Positions 36,700 to 46,230 of a stretch of DNA of 64,000 bases are shown in pieces. The stretch is from positions 32,091 through 96,090 of the forward strand of contig JANQRA010000010.1 in the NCBI GenBank assembly GCA_028284765.1, written 5' to 3'. A program made the translations under genes and the position numbers. Under the pieces are notes generated by a model. It ran no database searches and had not been told where the DNA came from. It saw only the letters and a program-made list of their open reading frames with translations. The DNA comes from Acidimicrobiia bacterium. GTDB taxonomy: Bacteria; Actinomycetota; Acidimicrobiia; Spongiisociales; ZC4RG35. How positions within the stretch are numbered: position 1 is the first letter of the stretch; the number at the start of each line of letters is the position of its first letter.

Positions 36700-36706
36700 A
36701 CTGGGG

Positions 36707-37435
36707 TCAAACGAGGTCTGAGGGGAGCAAGAGCACAAAGGCCGCCAGCAGGTTCCATCCGGAGTGGAGGAAGATGGCGGGGCCCAAGCGGCCCCTTCTT
36801 TGAGTGAGGCGCGCCAGGACGAGTCCCAGGATGAAAAGTGGTGGCAAGACCACCAGAGCCGACTTCCAGATGTCTTCTGTGCCCAGGCCGAGGATGTGAA
36901 CGGCAGAGAAGATGAAGGCGGTGGCGACGACAGCGAAGATCTCTCCTCTTCGCTCGAACGCCTTGAGCAGGACCCCTCGGAACAGGACTTCTTCGGCGAT
37001 TGGGCCGATCACCACGGCGACCAGCACCAGAGAGGTCTGCAGCAGCAAAGAGTCGGCTTCAGCGATGGTCTCCGCGATCTCCTGAGGAGGCCGTCCATCG
37101 GGAAAGAGCAGGTTGGCAAGCGGAAGAATCAGCAGCGCCATGGCGATCTGGAAGATCAGGCCAAGACCCACGTAGAAGAAGTCGCCAGCCTCGATCCGGA
37201 ATCCGACTTCGCGCTCCTCCTTTCTTCTGCGCAAAAGGAGGAACACAGCGAGGTTGCCGAGGTACTGGCCTGCGAGAGCGAGGATGATGGTCAGGTCGGA
37301 GTTGTCGGCGAGGACTCCTGGTGTGGCAAGGAGCGCAGAACCAAACAGACCACCTAGCCAGATCAGTACGAAATCGATGACAGTCCAGGAGCGATTCACG
37401 GACGGGGAGCCTACAACTGAGTCGCTTCTACTCAC
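36707..37435 (-). CDS. CPBP-family intramembrane metalloprotease
   Basis: This membrane protein of about 242 residues has six or more helices and the CPBP (Abi/CAAX-like) motifs: GPIAEEVLFRGVLLKAF with the EExxxR motif near residue 148, FIFSAVHILGLG with a histidine, and a final FLHSGWNLLAAFVLLL. I use the GTG at 37435, because the open frame to 37516 would run across the divergent guaB3 start at 37478. The substrate is unknown; relatives process prenylated or other membrane-bound proteins or confer bacteriocin immunity. Confidence 0.82.
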   Translation of the reverse strand: MSRSDSVVGSPSVNRSWTVIDFVLIWLGGLFGSALLATPGVLADNSDLTIILALAGQYLGNLAVFLLLRRRKEEREVGFRIEAGDFFYVGLGLIFQIAMALLILPLANLLFPDGRPPQEIAETIAEADSLLLQTSLVLVAVVIGPIAEEVLFRGVLLKAFERRGEIFAVVATAFIFSAVHILGLGTEDIWKSALVVLPPLFILGLVLARLTQRRGRLGPAIFLHSGWNLLAAFVLLLPSDLV

Positions 37436-37477
37436 TGTTACCCTGCTCCCAAGCGCTGGACCCTGAGGATCGGATCT

Positions 37478-38635
37478 ATGGAAATCGACATCGGCATTGG
37501 CAAGTCGGGTCGGCAAGCCTTCGGCTTCGACGACATCGCAATCGTCCCTTCTCGTCGCACACGAGACCCCGACGACGTCGACATTTCCTGGCAGCTAGAC
37601 GCCTTCAAGTTCGACCTACCGATGATGGGCTCGGCCATGGACTCGGCCATCAGCCCAGACACGGCGATCCAGATCGGCCAGCTGGGCGGTCTCGCGGTTC
37701 TCAACCTCGAAGGTCTCTGGACCCGGTACGAAAACCCGGTGCCCTACTTCGAAGAGATAGCCGAGCTCGATAACGAGAAGGCCACCTTGCGGATGCAGGA
37801 GATCTATCTGGAACCGGTCAAGCCCGACCTGATCGGTCAACGTGTCGCCGAGATCAAGAAGGCCGGCATCGTGACCGCCGCCAGCCTCACTCCACAGCGG
37901 GTGGCTGGCTGGGCTCCGCATGCGCTCGACGCGGGACTCGACATCCTTGTGATCCAGGGAACGGTTGTCTCTGCTGAGCACGTGTCCAGTCGCGAAGAGC
38001 CGCTCAACCTCAAGGAGTACATCGCCAACTGTTCGGTTCCCGTGATCGTGGGTGGTGTCGCCAGCTATTCGACGGCTCTCCACCTGATGCGCACTGGCGC
38101 AGTGGGCGTCCTCGTCGGTGTGGGTCCCGGCGCCGCGTGCACGACACGTGGTGTTCTCGGAGTTGGCGTCCCACAGGCCACTGCCATTGCCGACGCAGCG
38201 GGAGCACGCATCCGCTATCTCGATGAAACCGGTCGCTATGTACAAGTCATCGCAGACGGAGGGATGAGAACCGGGGGAGACGTGTCCAAGGCAATCGCCT
38301 GTGGGGCCGACGCCGTGATGATTGGCTCTCCGCTCGCATCCGCAACGGAGGCGCCCGGTAAGGGCTACCACTGGGGGATGGCGACCTTCCATCCGACCTT
38401 GCCTCGCGGCGCAAGAGTCGAAGTGGGTGATCGGGGAACTCTCAAAGAGATCCTTGTCGGTCCGGCCCATGAGAACGACGGCAAGCGGAACCTCTTCGGT
38501 GCCCTTCAGGTGTCGATGGCAACCACCGGTTACTCCGACGTCAAGGAGTTCCAGAAGGCCGAGGTGATGATCGCACCTTCCCTGCAAACGGAGGGCAAGT
38601 CGCTCCAGCGTTCGCAAAGAGTCGGAATGGGATGA
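37478..38635 (+). CDS. guaB3: GuaB3-type IMP dehydrogenase-family protein
   Basis: This TIM-barrel protein of 385 residues is related to IMP dehydrogenase and GMP reductase but has no CBS domains. The catalytic loop reads [13 protein letters not shown] with the nucleophilic cysteine near residue 219, and [27 protein letters not shown] is the phosphate-binding segment. [10 protein letters not shown] matches the start of the barrel. Its stop overlaps the guaA start, so a role in guanine nucleotide synthesis is likely. Whether it acts as dehydrogenase or reductase cannot be settled here. Confidence 0.9.
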   Translation: MEIDIGIGKSGRQAFGFDDIAIVPSRRTRDPDDVDISWQLDAFKFDLPMMGSAMDSAISPDTAIQIGQLGGLAVLNLEGLWTRYENPVPYFEEIAELDNEKATLRMQEIYLEPVKPDLIGQRVAEIKKAGIVTAASLTPQRVAGWAPHALDAGLDILVIQGTVVSAEHVSSREEPLNLKEYIANCSVPVIVGGVASYSTALHLMRTGAVGVLVGVGPGAACTTRGVLGVGVPQATAIADAAGARIRYLDETGRYVQVIADGGMRTGGDVSKAIACGADAVMIGSPLASATEAPGKGYHWGMATFHPTLPRGARVEVGDRGTLKEILVGPAHENDGKRNLFGALQVSMATTGYSDVKEFQKAEVMIAPSLQTEGKSLQRSQRVGMG

Positions 38636-40185
38636 ATCCTCTTGAGCAAGCTCAAGAGGCACCCACCGTCCTGGTCCTCGACTTCGGAGCTCAATACGCA
38701 CAGCTGATCGCACGTCGTGTCCGCGAGGCGCACGTCCGATCGGAGATCGTGTCCAGGGAGATCACAGCCGCTGAGGTTGCGGCTCGTCGCCCGGTGGGTC
38801 TGATCCTGTCCGGCGGCCCGGCGTCGGTCTACGCCGAGGATGCCTACCGGATGGATCCAGCGATCCTCGAACTCGACATCCCGGTCCTGGGGATCTGTTA
38901 CGGCCATCAGCTCATGGCCGAGCTTGCGGGTGGTTCGGTTGAGAAGAGTGGCGAGGCCGAATACGGGAAGACTCAACTCCAAGTCACGGCCGACTCGCTG
39001 CTGTTCCGTGAGTTGCCCGCTGAACAACAGGTGTGGATGTCGCATCGGGACCAGGTCACGGCAGCCCCAGAAGGCTTTGTCTGTGTGGCGACATCCGACG
39101 GCGCAGAGGTTGCAGCCATGGAGGACCGCGACCGGCGTATGTACGGCGTGCAGTTTCACCCGGAGGTTGTCCACACTCCACGCGGAACCGAGATCCTCAA
39201 GCGTTTCCTCTACGAAGTATGTGAAGCCCATCCAACGTGGACCTCGCATTCGATCATCGAGACTCAGGTCGACGCCATACGCCAGCAGGTTGGTGATGGG
39301 AAGGTCATCTGCGGTCTCAGCGGTGGTGTCGACTCGGCGGTGGCCGCAGCGATCGTGGCCGAAGCGATCGGCGACCAGCTGACCTGCATCTTTGTCGACC
39401 ATGGTTTGCTGAGGGCCGACGAGGCCGAACAGGTAGAGGAGACATTCCGCTCCCATTTCGATGTTGAGTTGATTCACGTCAAGGCAGCCGATCGTTTCCT
39501 CGAACAACTCGAAGGCGTGGCCGATCCTGAGAAGAAGCGAAAGGCCATTGGCGAGACCTTCATCCGTGTGTTCGAGGAGGCGGCGCGGTCGGTTGGCGAT
39601 GCGGGATTCTTGGTCCAGGGGACTCTGTATCCGGATGTCATCGAATCCGGTTCGGCGTCCGCAGCCACCATCAAGACCCATCACAACGTTGGTGGGCTGC
39701 CGGACGACATGACATTCGATCTGGTGGAGCCGCTCCGGGACCTGTTCAAAGACGAGGTGCGAGCAATCGGTGAGGAACTTGGTCTTCCTGAAGAGATTGT
39801 CTGGAGACAGCCCTTCCCCGGTCCTGGCCTAGCGGTGCGGATCATCGGCGAGGTGACACTCGAACGTCTCGAGATCCTTCGTTCAGCAGATGCCATCGTC
39901 CTCGAGGAGATTCGTCGTGCCGGACTCTATCGCGATATCTGGCAGGCCTTTGGAGTCCTTCCGGCGATCAAGTCGGTCGGTGTCCAGGGCGACGGACGCA
40001 CATATGCCTATCCGTTGATAATCAGAGCAGTCACGTCTGAAGATGCAATGACCGCCGATTGGGCCCGAATTCCCTTTGATGTTCTTGAGAAAATGTCGTC
40101 TCGAATCATCAACGAGGTGCCGGGTATCAACCGTGTTGCGTACGACATCTCGTCGAAGCCTCCAGCAACCATCGAATGGGAGTGA
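38632..40185 (+). CDS. guaA: GMP synthase (glutamine-hydrolysing)
   Basis: Converts XMP to GMP with glutamine and ATP. It has 517 residues, full length. The class I amidotransferase domain has the nucleophile in [13 protein letters not shown] near residue 83 and the histidine/glutamate pair in [10 protein letters not shown]. The ATP-pyrophosphatase domain has [15 protein letters not shown] near residue 225. The C-terminal dimerisation domain ends [12 protein letters not shown], the family-typical end. It is coupled to guaB3 by ATGA. Confidence 0.98.
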   Translation: MNPLEQAQEAPTVLVLDFGAQYAQLIARRVREAHVRSEIVSREITAAEVAARRPVGLILSGGPASVYAEDAYRMDPAILELDIPVLGICYGHQLMAELAGGSVEKSGEAEYGKTQLQVTADSLLFRELPAEQQVWMSHRDQVTAAPEGFVCVATSDGAEVAAMEDRDRRMYGVQFHPEVVHTPRGTEILKRFLYEVCEAHPTWTSHSIIETQVDAIRQQVGDGKVICGLSGGVDSAVAAAIVAEAIGDQLTCIFVDHGLLRADEAEQVEETFRSHFDVELIHVKAADRFLEQLEGVADPEKKRKAIGETFIRVFEEAARSVGDAGFLVQGTLYPDVIESGSASAATIKTHHNVGGLPDDMTFDLVEPLRDLFKDEVRAIGEELGLPEEIVWRQPFPGPGLAVRIIGEVTLERLEILRSADAIVLEEIRRAGLYRDIWQAFGVLPAIKSVGVQGDGRTYAYPLIIRAVTSEDAMTADWARIPFDVLEKMSSRIINEVPGINRVAYDISSKPPATIEWE

Positions 40186-40197
40186 TCTGGGCCTCTT

Positions 40198-40230
40198 GAC
40201 CCTCAAGGGGTGGGGATAGACCTGCCGATA
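40198..40230 (+). promoter_or_regulatory. FliA (sigma-28)-like promoter of the CheA hybrid gene
   Basis: The sequence reads GACCCTCAAG (40198-40207), 16 bases, GCCGATA (40224-40230). The blocks and spacer equal those at 31795-31825. GCCGATA is the standard sigma-28 -10 sequence, and CTCA is the -35 reported for motility sigma factors in some actinobacteria. It lies 28 bases before the TTG start at 40259. Confidence 0.68.
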
Positions 40231-40258
40231 GATAATCAGTTGGCTAGGGACAATTCCG

Positions 40259-42262
40259 TTGGATCCAAATACCCCTGAACTGACTCGCATTTTCCGCGAG
40301 GAGCTGGACGAGCGCACGCGCCGACTCGTTGACGGTGCCCGAGCCCTCGCTGCCGGCAATCTCAGCGCCGAAGATGTGTCCGATCTGGTGCGCGATGCAC
40401 ACACCATCAAAGGCTCCGCTGGCATGCTCGGTCGAGAAGCCATCCGCGACGGAGCGACACGCCTCGAAGAGCTGTGGCGAGCGGTAGGTGAAGGCCAGGA
40501 GGCCGACCCTGATCTTGCGGTATCGATGGAGGCGTTGGCAGGCCGCTTGGCCAGCACCGAGACTCCTTCCGACGAGGCCGAACTGCGTGCCATGCTGAGC
40601 AAGCTGGAAGCAAACGGAGACACTTCCGAATCGGCCGAAGTGGTCTCTCTCAAGCCGCCTGAGACGGGCAGTCTTGGTGGTCTCCTCACATCGGTTTCGG
40701 ACACCCTGCTTGGTGGTGCGACGAGGGTTGACACTGCCGACCTCTACCGGTTGATCAACCGGATCGTCGAGGTTTCGCTCGATGCTGAGGCAATCTCAGA
40801 TCTTTCGCTTGTAGCGATCGAAGGGGCTGATCCGGACCTCGTTCGGCATACATGGCGCTCCCAATTGGAGCGGCTCAGCGTGGCCATCTCCGACATCCAG
40901 GCGCAGGCCGTCTCGCTCGCCAACGTGTCCTTCTTCGACGCGGTCTCGACCTTCCCGCAATTCGTTCGATATCTCGGACGTCGAGCCAACAAAGACGTTC
41001 GTTTCGAGGTGGTTGGCCACGACATCCAACTCGACCGCCAGATCGTCGATCTCGTTCGTGAGCCACTACGTCACTTGCTGGTGAATGCTGTCGATCACGG
41101 AATCGAGTCATCTGAGGACCGCCTCGCTGCAGGCAAGCCGGCCACCGGTGTGGTCCGAGTCGTGGCTCGGGTCGTCGACGAGCGTGTTGAGATCGAAGTT
41201 GCAGACGACGGTTCCGGTGTCGACTGGGAACGAGTAGCCGAAGTGGCCGAAGAACGAGGACTGACTGTGCGCGGCACGGAAATGTCGCCGTTGCTCTTCC
41301 AACCAGGATTCAGCACTCTTGAAACGCCCACCGAGTTCTCTGGCGCCGGCGACGGCCTGCCCGCCGCAGCCGAGTCGGTCCGGCAGGTTCACGGGGCTGT
41401 GAACATCGATTCACGAGAAGGTGAAGGCACATCTGTCGTCCTCACCCTCCCTCTGTCGATGGTCTTGCAGAATGTCATCGTCGTGGCCGACGGCGACAAG
41501 TTCTGGGGAATCCCGGAGGCGTCAGTGGAAGCCTCGATGCCGATTGCCAGTGCCGAGATCAGCAGTTCCTCTGTTGGCCGAGAGGTGTCCTTCGAGAGCA
41601 AAGGCATCCCGATCGTGCCTCTCTCTTCAGCCGTCGGAGAAGGCACTGAGACCGAAGGCACTGAGCTCCTCGTCATCAGCACGCGATCAGGATTGGTTGC
41701 GGTCACCGTCGGTGAGATCGTCGATCGACGTCGGGTGGCGGTGAAGAACCTCAGTCCAATTCTGGAAGGCAATGGTGCCATCACGGGTGCTGCGCTGTTG
41801 GGTGGCGGTCAGGTGCTTGTTGTGCTCGACCCCGACTTCCTCGGCGTCGTGGGTATCCACCGGCCACACCTGGTGTCCGACAAGCCGAGAGTGCTGGTTG
41901 TTGATGACTCGGCCGGGGTCAGGCAGTTGCTGTCAGCAACTCTCACCGGTGCCGGGTTCGAAGTCGAGCTGGCCAGCGGAGCTCGCGAAGCGATGACTGC
42001 CATGGCGCGTGACAACTTCAGTGCGATGGTTGTCGACTACTCGATGCCCCGATCCAACGGTGTCGAGCTGGTCAGGGCGATGCGTGGCGCTGACGTTCGC
42101 ATTCCGATTGTCATGGTCTCCGGAGTTGCCACTCAGGAAGAGAAAGACGCCGCCTGGCGGGTGGGTGTGGACGCCTACCTCGACAAGTTCGATCTGAGGC
42201 AAGGTGTGCTGACCAAGACCCTTCGCAATCTCATCGGTATCGACGACGCGGACAGCGCATGA
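40259..42262 (+). CDS. CheA-type hybrid kinase: Hpt, ATPase, CheW-like and receiver domains
   Basis: The 667-residue chemotaxis-type kinase has an Hpt domain with AHTIKGSAGMLG (phospho-His48), a helical part at about 150-230, an ATPase domain (PLRHLLVNAVDHGIE N box, VADDGSGVD G1), a CheW-like domain at about 400-535, and a CheY-like receiver (RVLVVDDSAGVRQLL, phospho-Asp593 in VVDYSMPRSNG). The G2 region reads FSGAGDGLPAAAESV, where CheA usually has GRGVGMDVV, so ATP binding may be altered. The start is a TTG after a FliA-like promoter. It overlaps the next kinase gene by four bases. No other che genes are in view. Confidence 0.88.
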   Translation: MDPNTPELTRIFREELDERTRRLVDGARALAAGNLSAEDVSDLVRDAHTIKGSAGMLGREAIRDGATRLEELWRAVGEGQEADPDLAVSMEALAGRLASTETPSDEAELRAMLSKLEANGDTSESAEVVSLKPPETGSLGGLLTSVSDTLLGGATRVDTADLYRLINRIVEVSLDAEAISDLSLVAIEGADPDLVRHTWRSQLERLSVAISDIQAQAVSLANVSFFDAVSTFPQFVRYLGRRANKDVRFEVVGHDIQLDRQIVDLVREPLRHLLVNAVDHGIESSEDRLAAGKPATGVVRVVARVVDERVEIEVADDGSGVDWERVAEVAEERGLTVRGTEMSPLLFQPGFSTLETPTEFSGAGDGLPAAAESVRQVHGAVNIDSREGEGTSVVLTLPLSMVLQNVIVVADGDKFWGIPEASVEASMPIASAEISSSSVGREVSFESKGIPIVPLSSAVGEGTETEGTELLVISTRSGLVAVTVGEIVDRRRVAVKNLSPILEGNGAITGAALLGGGQVLVVLDPDFLGVVGIHRPHLVSDKPRVLVVDDSAGVRQLLSATLTGAGFEVELASGAREAMTAMARDNFSAMVVDYSMPRSNGVELVRAMRGADVRIPIVMVSGVATQEEKDAAWRVGVDAYLDKFDLRQGVLTKTLRNLIGIDDADSA

Positions 42263-43179
42263 GCCAGACAGAGATTCTCATCATCGCCCTCCCTGCCCTT
42301 CTCGGCATCGGAACCGTCTTCTGGGCATGGCGTATCACCGCCGGTGGCCGGGAGCGGGAGAAGGAAGTGCGTCTGCTGAGCGAAGAGGCGCACACCATCA
42401 AGAACGACTTCGTGGCGTTGGTCAGCCATGAGCTGCGCACACCGCTCACGTCGATCGCTGGCTTCTCGGACACGCTGGTCGAGTCCTGGCAGTCACTGCC
42501 CATGGAAGAGGTCGATGAGTTTCTCTCGATCATCAACCGTCAGGCCAAGTATCTGGGCGATCTGGTTGAAGACGTTCTCGTTATCCCCCGTCTTGAGGCA
42601 AACCGGCTAACCCTCGACCTGGATTTGTTCGACCTGGGCGATCTCATCGAAGAGGTGGCTCAGATGGTGTTCCCAAACGGTGGGCGTAAGACGTCCCTCG
42701 TGTCGCTTCCCGATGGCGTCCGTGTCACGGCCGACCGACGCCGAGTCCACCAGGTCATTCGAAACGTCATGGAGAACGCCCGCAAGTACGGAGGAGACCA
42801 GATCCTGGTCGAAGGTTTCGTTCTGGGCGATCAGTATCTGATCATCGTCTCAGACAACGGGCCCGGTGTGCCCGACAAGGAGACTCAGAAGGTCTTCGAA
42901 GACTTCGAACAACTCTCGAAGGGTGATGCCCGTGATTCGAGCGGTATGGGCCTGGGTCTGCCGATCGCCCGTCGGCTGGCCAGGGCGATGGGTGGAGACG
43001 TCTGGTACGAACGCCGCTTCCCAACCGGCGCCCGCTTCTGTTACTCCCTGCCGCTCAACCGCCGGACGGTCCTCGTCGACGAATCTCTGCCGGGTGCCCC
43101 ACGTCCGCTGGAAGGTGTGCGGGTCGAGCTTCCCGAGGACGTTCAAAGCCAGTCTTCAGATCTGATCACACGTATGTGA
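42259..43179 (+). CDS. Membrane-anchored sensor histidine kinase
   Basis: This is a short kinase of 306 residues: one N-terminal helix (ILIIALPALLGIGTVFWAW), no separate sensor domain, then the dimerisation helix LVSHELRTPLTSIAGFSD with His57 and the ATPase domain (N box NVMENARKYGG, G1 DNGPGVP, G2 GMGLGLPIARR). ATGA overlap with the CheA hybrid implies joint translation and a common pathway. The signal input must come from the membrane helix or from a partner. Confidence 0.9.
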   Translation: MSQTEILIIALPALLGIGTVFWAWRITAGGREREKEVRLLSEEAHTIKNDFVALVSHELRTPLTSIAGFSDTLVESWQSLPMEEVDEFLSIINRQAKYLGDLVEDVLVIPRLEANRLTLDLDLFDLGDLIEEVAQMVFPNGGRKTSLVSLPDGVRVTADRRRVHQVIRNVMENARKYGGDQILVEGFVLGDQYLIIVSDNGPGVPDKETQKVFEDFEQLSKGDARDSSGMGLGLPIARRLARAMGGDVWYERRFPTGARFCYSLPLNRRTVLVDESLPGAPRPLEGVRVELPEDVQSQSSDLITRM

Positions 43180-43212
43180 TTCAGTCGGTGCCGACCGGTA
43201 CTATCGGCATCG
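43165..43212 (+). promoter_or_regulatory. Palindrome and start-abutting hairpin before pcrA
   Basis: ATCACA-N4-TGTGAT occupies 43165-43180 and contains the kinase stop codon. CGGTGCCGA (43186-43194) can pair with TCGGCATCG (43204-43212), allowing one G-T pair. The second stem ends at the base before the ATG of pcrA, where a ribosome-binding site would be expected and none is seen. Confidence 0.4.
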
Positions 43213-45438
43213 ATGCAGACGCAGTGGCTTTCGGACGTCCCCACCGAGTCGCCTCTCTTCAATGACCTGAACCCGACCCAACGCGAGGCGGTCGCGGCCA
43301 CAGAAGGCCCAGTTTTGGTGGTTGCCGGAGCCGGCTCGGGAAAGACCCGTGTCCTTACCTATCGCATCGCCCACCTGATCCGCGATCTTCAGGTTCCACC
43401 TGATTCGATCCTCGCCATCACCTTCACCAACAAGGCAGCCAACGAGATGAAGGAACGGGTCGCCCAGCTGGTCGGTGGTGCGGTTCGGTCGATGTGGGTG
43501 AGCACTTTCCACTCGGCCTGCGTCCGGATACTTCGTCGTGAGGCGAGCCGCCTCGGGTATCGGTCGGGTTTCACGATCTACGACGATGCCGATTCGCTCC
43601 GGCTTCTCCGTCTCGTCATCAAAGACCTCGACCTCGACACCAAGCGGTTCCCCGAAAAGGCGATGAAGGGGATCATCTCCAACGCCAAGAACGAGCTGAT
43701 CGACTTCGAGACCTTCTCCGAGAACGGCGACGGCTTCTATCACGAACAAGTCGCCGACATCTACCGGCTCTATCAGCAGCGGTTGGTGGCGGCTTCGGCG
43801 ATGGATTTCGACGACCTCTTGATGATCACAGTCGAGCTGTTCGCAGCCTTCCCCGACGTTCTCGAGCACTATCAGCAGCGATTCCGCTACGTGCTGGTCG
43901 ACGAGTACCAGGACACCAACAGGGCTCAATACATGCTGGTCAAGCAGCTAACTGCCGCTCACCGCAACCTGTGCGTCGTGGGTGACTCCGACCAGTCGAT
44001 CTACAAGTTCCGTGGCGCCGACATCCGCAATATCCGTGACTTCGAGAAGGACTATCCCGACGCACGTGTGGTGGTTCTCGACCAGAACTACCGCTCGACA
44101 GAGATGATCCTCGACGCTGCCAACTCGGTCATCTCCAACAATACGAAACGGTCGCCGAAGCATCTCTGGTCCGACAAGGGTCGTGGCAAGCCGATCATGC
44201 GGTACGAGGCTGAGGATGAGCACGACGAAGCGGGCTATGTCGTCGACCAGATCGAATCACTGCAGAGTGACGGGTACAACCTGGCTGATGTCGCTGTCTT
44301 CTACCGGACGAACGCGATGTCGCGTGTCATCGAAGACGTCTTCGTCCGTAGGGGCATTCCGTACTCAGTGGTGGGATCGGTCAAGTTCTACGACCGCAAA
44401 GAAGTCAAAGACGCCGTTGCGTATCTGAAGGCGATCGTCAATCCGTCGGACGAGGTGTCGGTCAAGCGGGTGATCAACGAGCCCAAGCGTGGAATCGGAA
44501 CGACGACCGTCGCCCATGTCGACCGCTACTCCCAGGCACAGAAGATCACGTTCTACGAAGGCCTGACCCAGGCGTCCGAGATTCCTCAGTTGAACAATCG
44601 TGCTTTGAAGGCGATTGGAGAGTTCGTCGCCGTGATGGACGTCCTGAGGGAGAAGACGGATAACGGCGGAGTCGAGGCAGCCGTTCAGTCGGTACTCGAC
44701 GACACCGGCATGGTCGCCGGCTACGAGGCAGAGCGGACCATCGAGGCGATGGGTCGGGTCGAGAACCTCAAGGAGTTGCTGGGTGTGGCTGCCGAGTTCG
44801 AGTCGTCGAACGAGGGAGCAATCATCGGCGACGAGCCCTTCGACTCGTTGGACAACTTCCGCAGGCTCGAGGTCTTCTTGGAGTCAACCGCGTTGGTCGC
44901 TGACATCGACGAGTGGGATGAGGGCGCTGGTGCCGTGACGCTGATGACCCTTCACACGGCAAAGGGTCTCGAGTTCCCGGCGGTGTTCATCGTCGGCATG
45001 GAAGACGGTGTCTTCCCTCACATGCGATCGCTAGGTGACCCGGAGGAGTTGGAAGAGGAGCGCCGTCTGGCGTATGTGGGCATCACCCGGGCTCAAGAAC
45101 ACCTCCACCTGACGTCGGCGTGGAATCGGATGCTGTTTGGCGGATCCAACTACAACCCGCCGTCCCGATTCCTCCAGGAGATCCCCGATGGTCTGCTCGA
45201 GAAGGCCGGCAAGCGGAAGCGGACCAGTCCTGCAGATCGTGCCGCGTCAGCCGGACCGAGGACGACTGTCGCACCTGACCAGATCGCACCCGGTGACCGG
45301 GTCCGTCACGACAAGTGGGGCCTGGGGACCGTGCGGGAGATCGTGGGAACCGGCGACCGCGCCGAGGCCGAGGTCATGTTCGACACTCAGGGCAAGAAGC
45401 GTCTTCTGCTGGCGTGGGCTCCGCTGGAACAGGCCTAA
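43213..45438 (+). CDS. pcrA: ATP-dependent DNA helicase of the UvrD/PcrA family
   Basis: This is a superfamily 1A 3'-5' helicase for repair and replication-fork clearing, 741 residues. Motifs: Q motif LNPTQREAV, Walker A VVAGAGSGKTRV (about 36-47), motif Ia AITFTNKAANEM, motif II LVDEYQDTNRAQ, motif III VGDSDQSIYKFRGA, motif IV QNYRST, motif V TLHTAKGLEFPAVF and motif VI YVGITRAQEHL. The C-terminal DRVRHDKWGLGTV region is the Tudor-like domain that binds RNA polymerase in PcrA. A UvrD name would be equally valid. Confidence 0.95.
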   Translation: MQTQWLSDVPTESPLFNDLNPTQREAVAATEGPVLVVAGAGSGKTRVLTYRIAHLIRDLQVPPDSILAITFTNKAANEMKERVAQLVGGAVRSMWVSTFHSACVRILRREASRLGYRSGFTIYDDADSLRLLRLVIKDLDLDTKRFPEKAMKGIISNAKNELIDFETFSENGDGFYHEQVADIYRLYQQRLVAASAMDFDDLLMITVELFAAFPDVLEHYQQRFRYVLVDEYQDTNRAQYMLVKQLTAAHRNLCVVGDSDQSIYKFRGADIRNIRDFEKDYPDARVVVLDQNYRSTEMILDAANSVISNNTKRSPKHLWSDKGRGKPIMRYEAEDEHDEAGYVVDQIESLQSDGYNLADVAVFYRTNAMSRVIEDVFVRRGIPYSVVGSVKFYDRKEVKDAVAYLKAIVNPSDEVSVKRVINEPKRGIGTTTVAHVDRYSQAQKITFYEGLTQASEIPQLNNRALKAIGEFVAVMDVLREKTDNGGVEAAVQSVLDDTGMVAGYEAERTIEAMGRVENLKELLGVAAEFESSNEGAIIGDEPFDSLDNFRRLEVFLESTALVADIDEWDEGAGAVTLMTLHTAKGLEFPAVFIVGMEDGVFPHMRSLGDPEELEEERRLAYVGITRAQEHLHLTSAWNRMLFGGSNYNPPSRFLQEIPDGLLEKAGKRKRTSPADRAASAGPRTTVAPDQIAPGDRVRHDKWGLGTVREIVGTGDRAEAEVMFDTQGKKRLLLAWAPLEQA

Positions 45439-45460
45439 GTCGCCCAAACCCTGGGTTCCA

Positions 45461-45479
45461 GACTTCGGATAGCGAAGTC
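45461..45479. terminator. Possible terminator hairpin between pcrA and a convergent gene
   Basis: A seven-pair perfect stem GACTTCG-GATAG-CGAAGTC, with outer GCCC (45442) and GGGC (45491-45494) able to extend the fold. It lies in the gap between convergent genes. There is no T tract. Confidence 0.4.
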
Positions 45480-45503
45480 CACAGCCCTCAGAATGGGCAA
45501 GGC

Positions 45504-46211
45504 CTAAGAGAACGGCAGGATCTTCGGCAGGACTAGAAGCACCCACGTCGCACCGACGAACAGAACGGTGGCGATGACCACTGCGATCAGACGATTGCGC
45601 TCGTGGTCGAGCTTCGAGCTGACACCACCAAAGAACAAGACGAGAGCGAAGGCCACAGCCGTCAGGACGTAGTCGTCTGAGTTCTGGTTGGCCTGTCCGG
45701 CAGCAGCGGCGAAGTCTTCGGCTTCCTGTTGGAGGCGTTGCGCCTCCTGAGCATCAGCTAGGACGTACTCCTCCATGGCGAATGGTGATGGTGGAGCATT
45801 GGCACGGTCGAGGGTGAATACCTCGAGCCACGCTTCGAAAGCAGGCCTGAACTCGTCTCTAACCCTTTCGTACCAGAAGCCGGACAGCGTCCCGTCGGTC
45901 GGCTCGTAAGGGATATCTGGTCCGAATTCGATCACACCATCGGCTCGATCCGAGTTGATGGCGTCGGCGAAAGCCACGAACACGCTGACGTCGATGGCCG
46001 CCAGCTGTCCGGCTCGAGTGTCAAAGCGAGTCGACTCGGTCCTCGACGCACCAGCCTGGGAGAAGCTCGTTGCCTGTTCCCCGCTCCACTTGGCGCTCTG
46101 GAATGCAGCCCAGGCAGTGAAGATCGCTGCCAACGACATGATGATCGTCGCTACCAATTCGACGCGGTTGGATGATCGGAAGAGACCTTGTTTTTCAGTG
46201 GCTTCAGCCAT
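45504..46211 (-). CDS. Membrane protein of unknown function
   Basis: The 235-residue protein has one N-terminal helix (about 19-38, ELVATIIMSLAAIFTAWAAF), a soluble middle of about 130 residues with an aspartate/glutamate- and alanine-rich, coiled-coil-like stretch (ADAQEAQRLQQEAEDFAAAA), and two C-terminal helices. The conserved-looking SAKWSGEQATSFSQAGASR segment after helix 1 recalls a widespread bacterial membrane protein family, but I cannot name it with confidence. It is downstream of the transaldolase gene on the same strand. Confidence 0.7.
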   Translation of the reverse strand: MAEATEKQGLFRSSNRVELVATIIMSLAAIFTAWAAFQSAKWSGEQATSFSQAGASRTESTRFDTRAGQLAAIDVSVFVAFADAINSDRADGVIEFGPDIPYEPTDGTLSGFWYERVRDEFRPAFEAWLEVFTLDRANAPPSPFAMEEYVLADAQEAQRLQQEAEDFAAAAGQANQNSDDYVLTAVAFALVLFFGGVSSKLDHERNRLIAVVIATVLFVGATWVLLVLPKILPFS

Positions 46212-46230
46212 GGATCGGCAAGTTAGTCGA

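Noticed and set aside
36764..37357. 197-codon plus-strand open frame across the CPBP gene
   Set aside because: It is glutamine/glutamate-rich antisense of a hydrophobic, motif-bearing protein, with no start signal or family features.
38530..39684. 384-codon minus-strand open frame opposite guaB3/guaA
   Set aside because: The plus strand encodes full-length GMP synthase with all motifs; the antisense frame is a by-product of codon bias.
40192..40210. Terminator after guaA (CCTCTTGA paired with TCAAGGGG)
   Set aside because: The pairing overlaps the GACCCTCAAG block that recurs at 31795, where no hairpin can form, so a promoter element explains it better.
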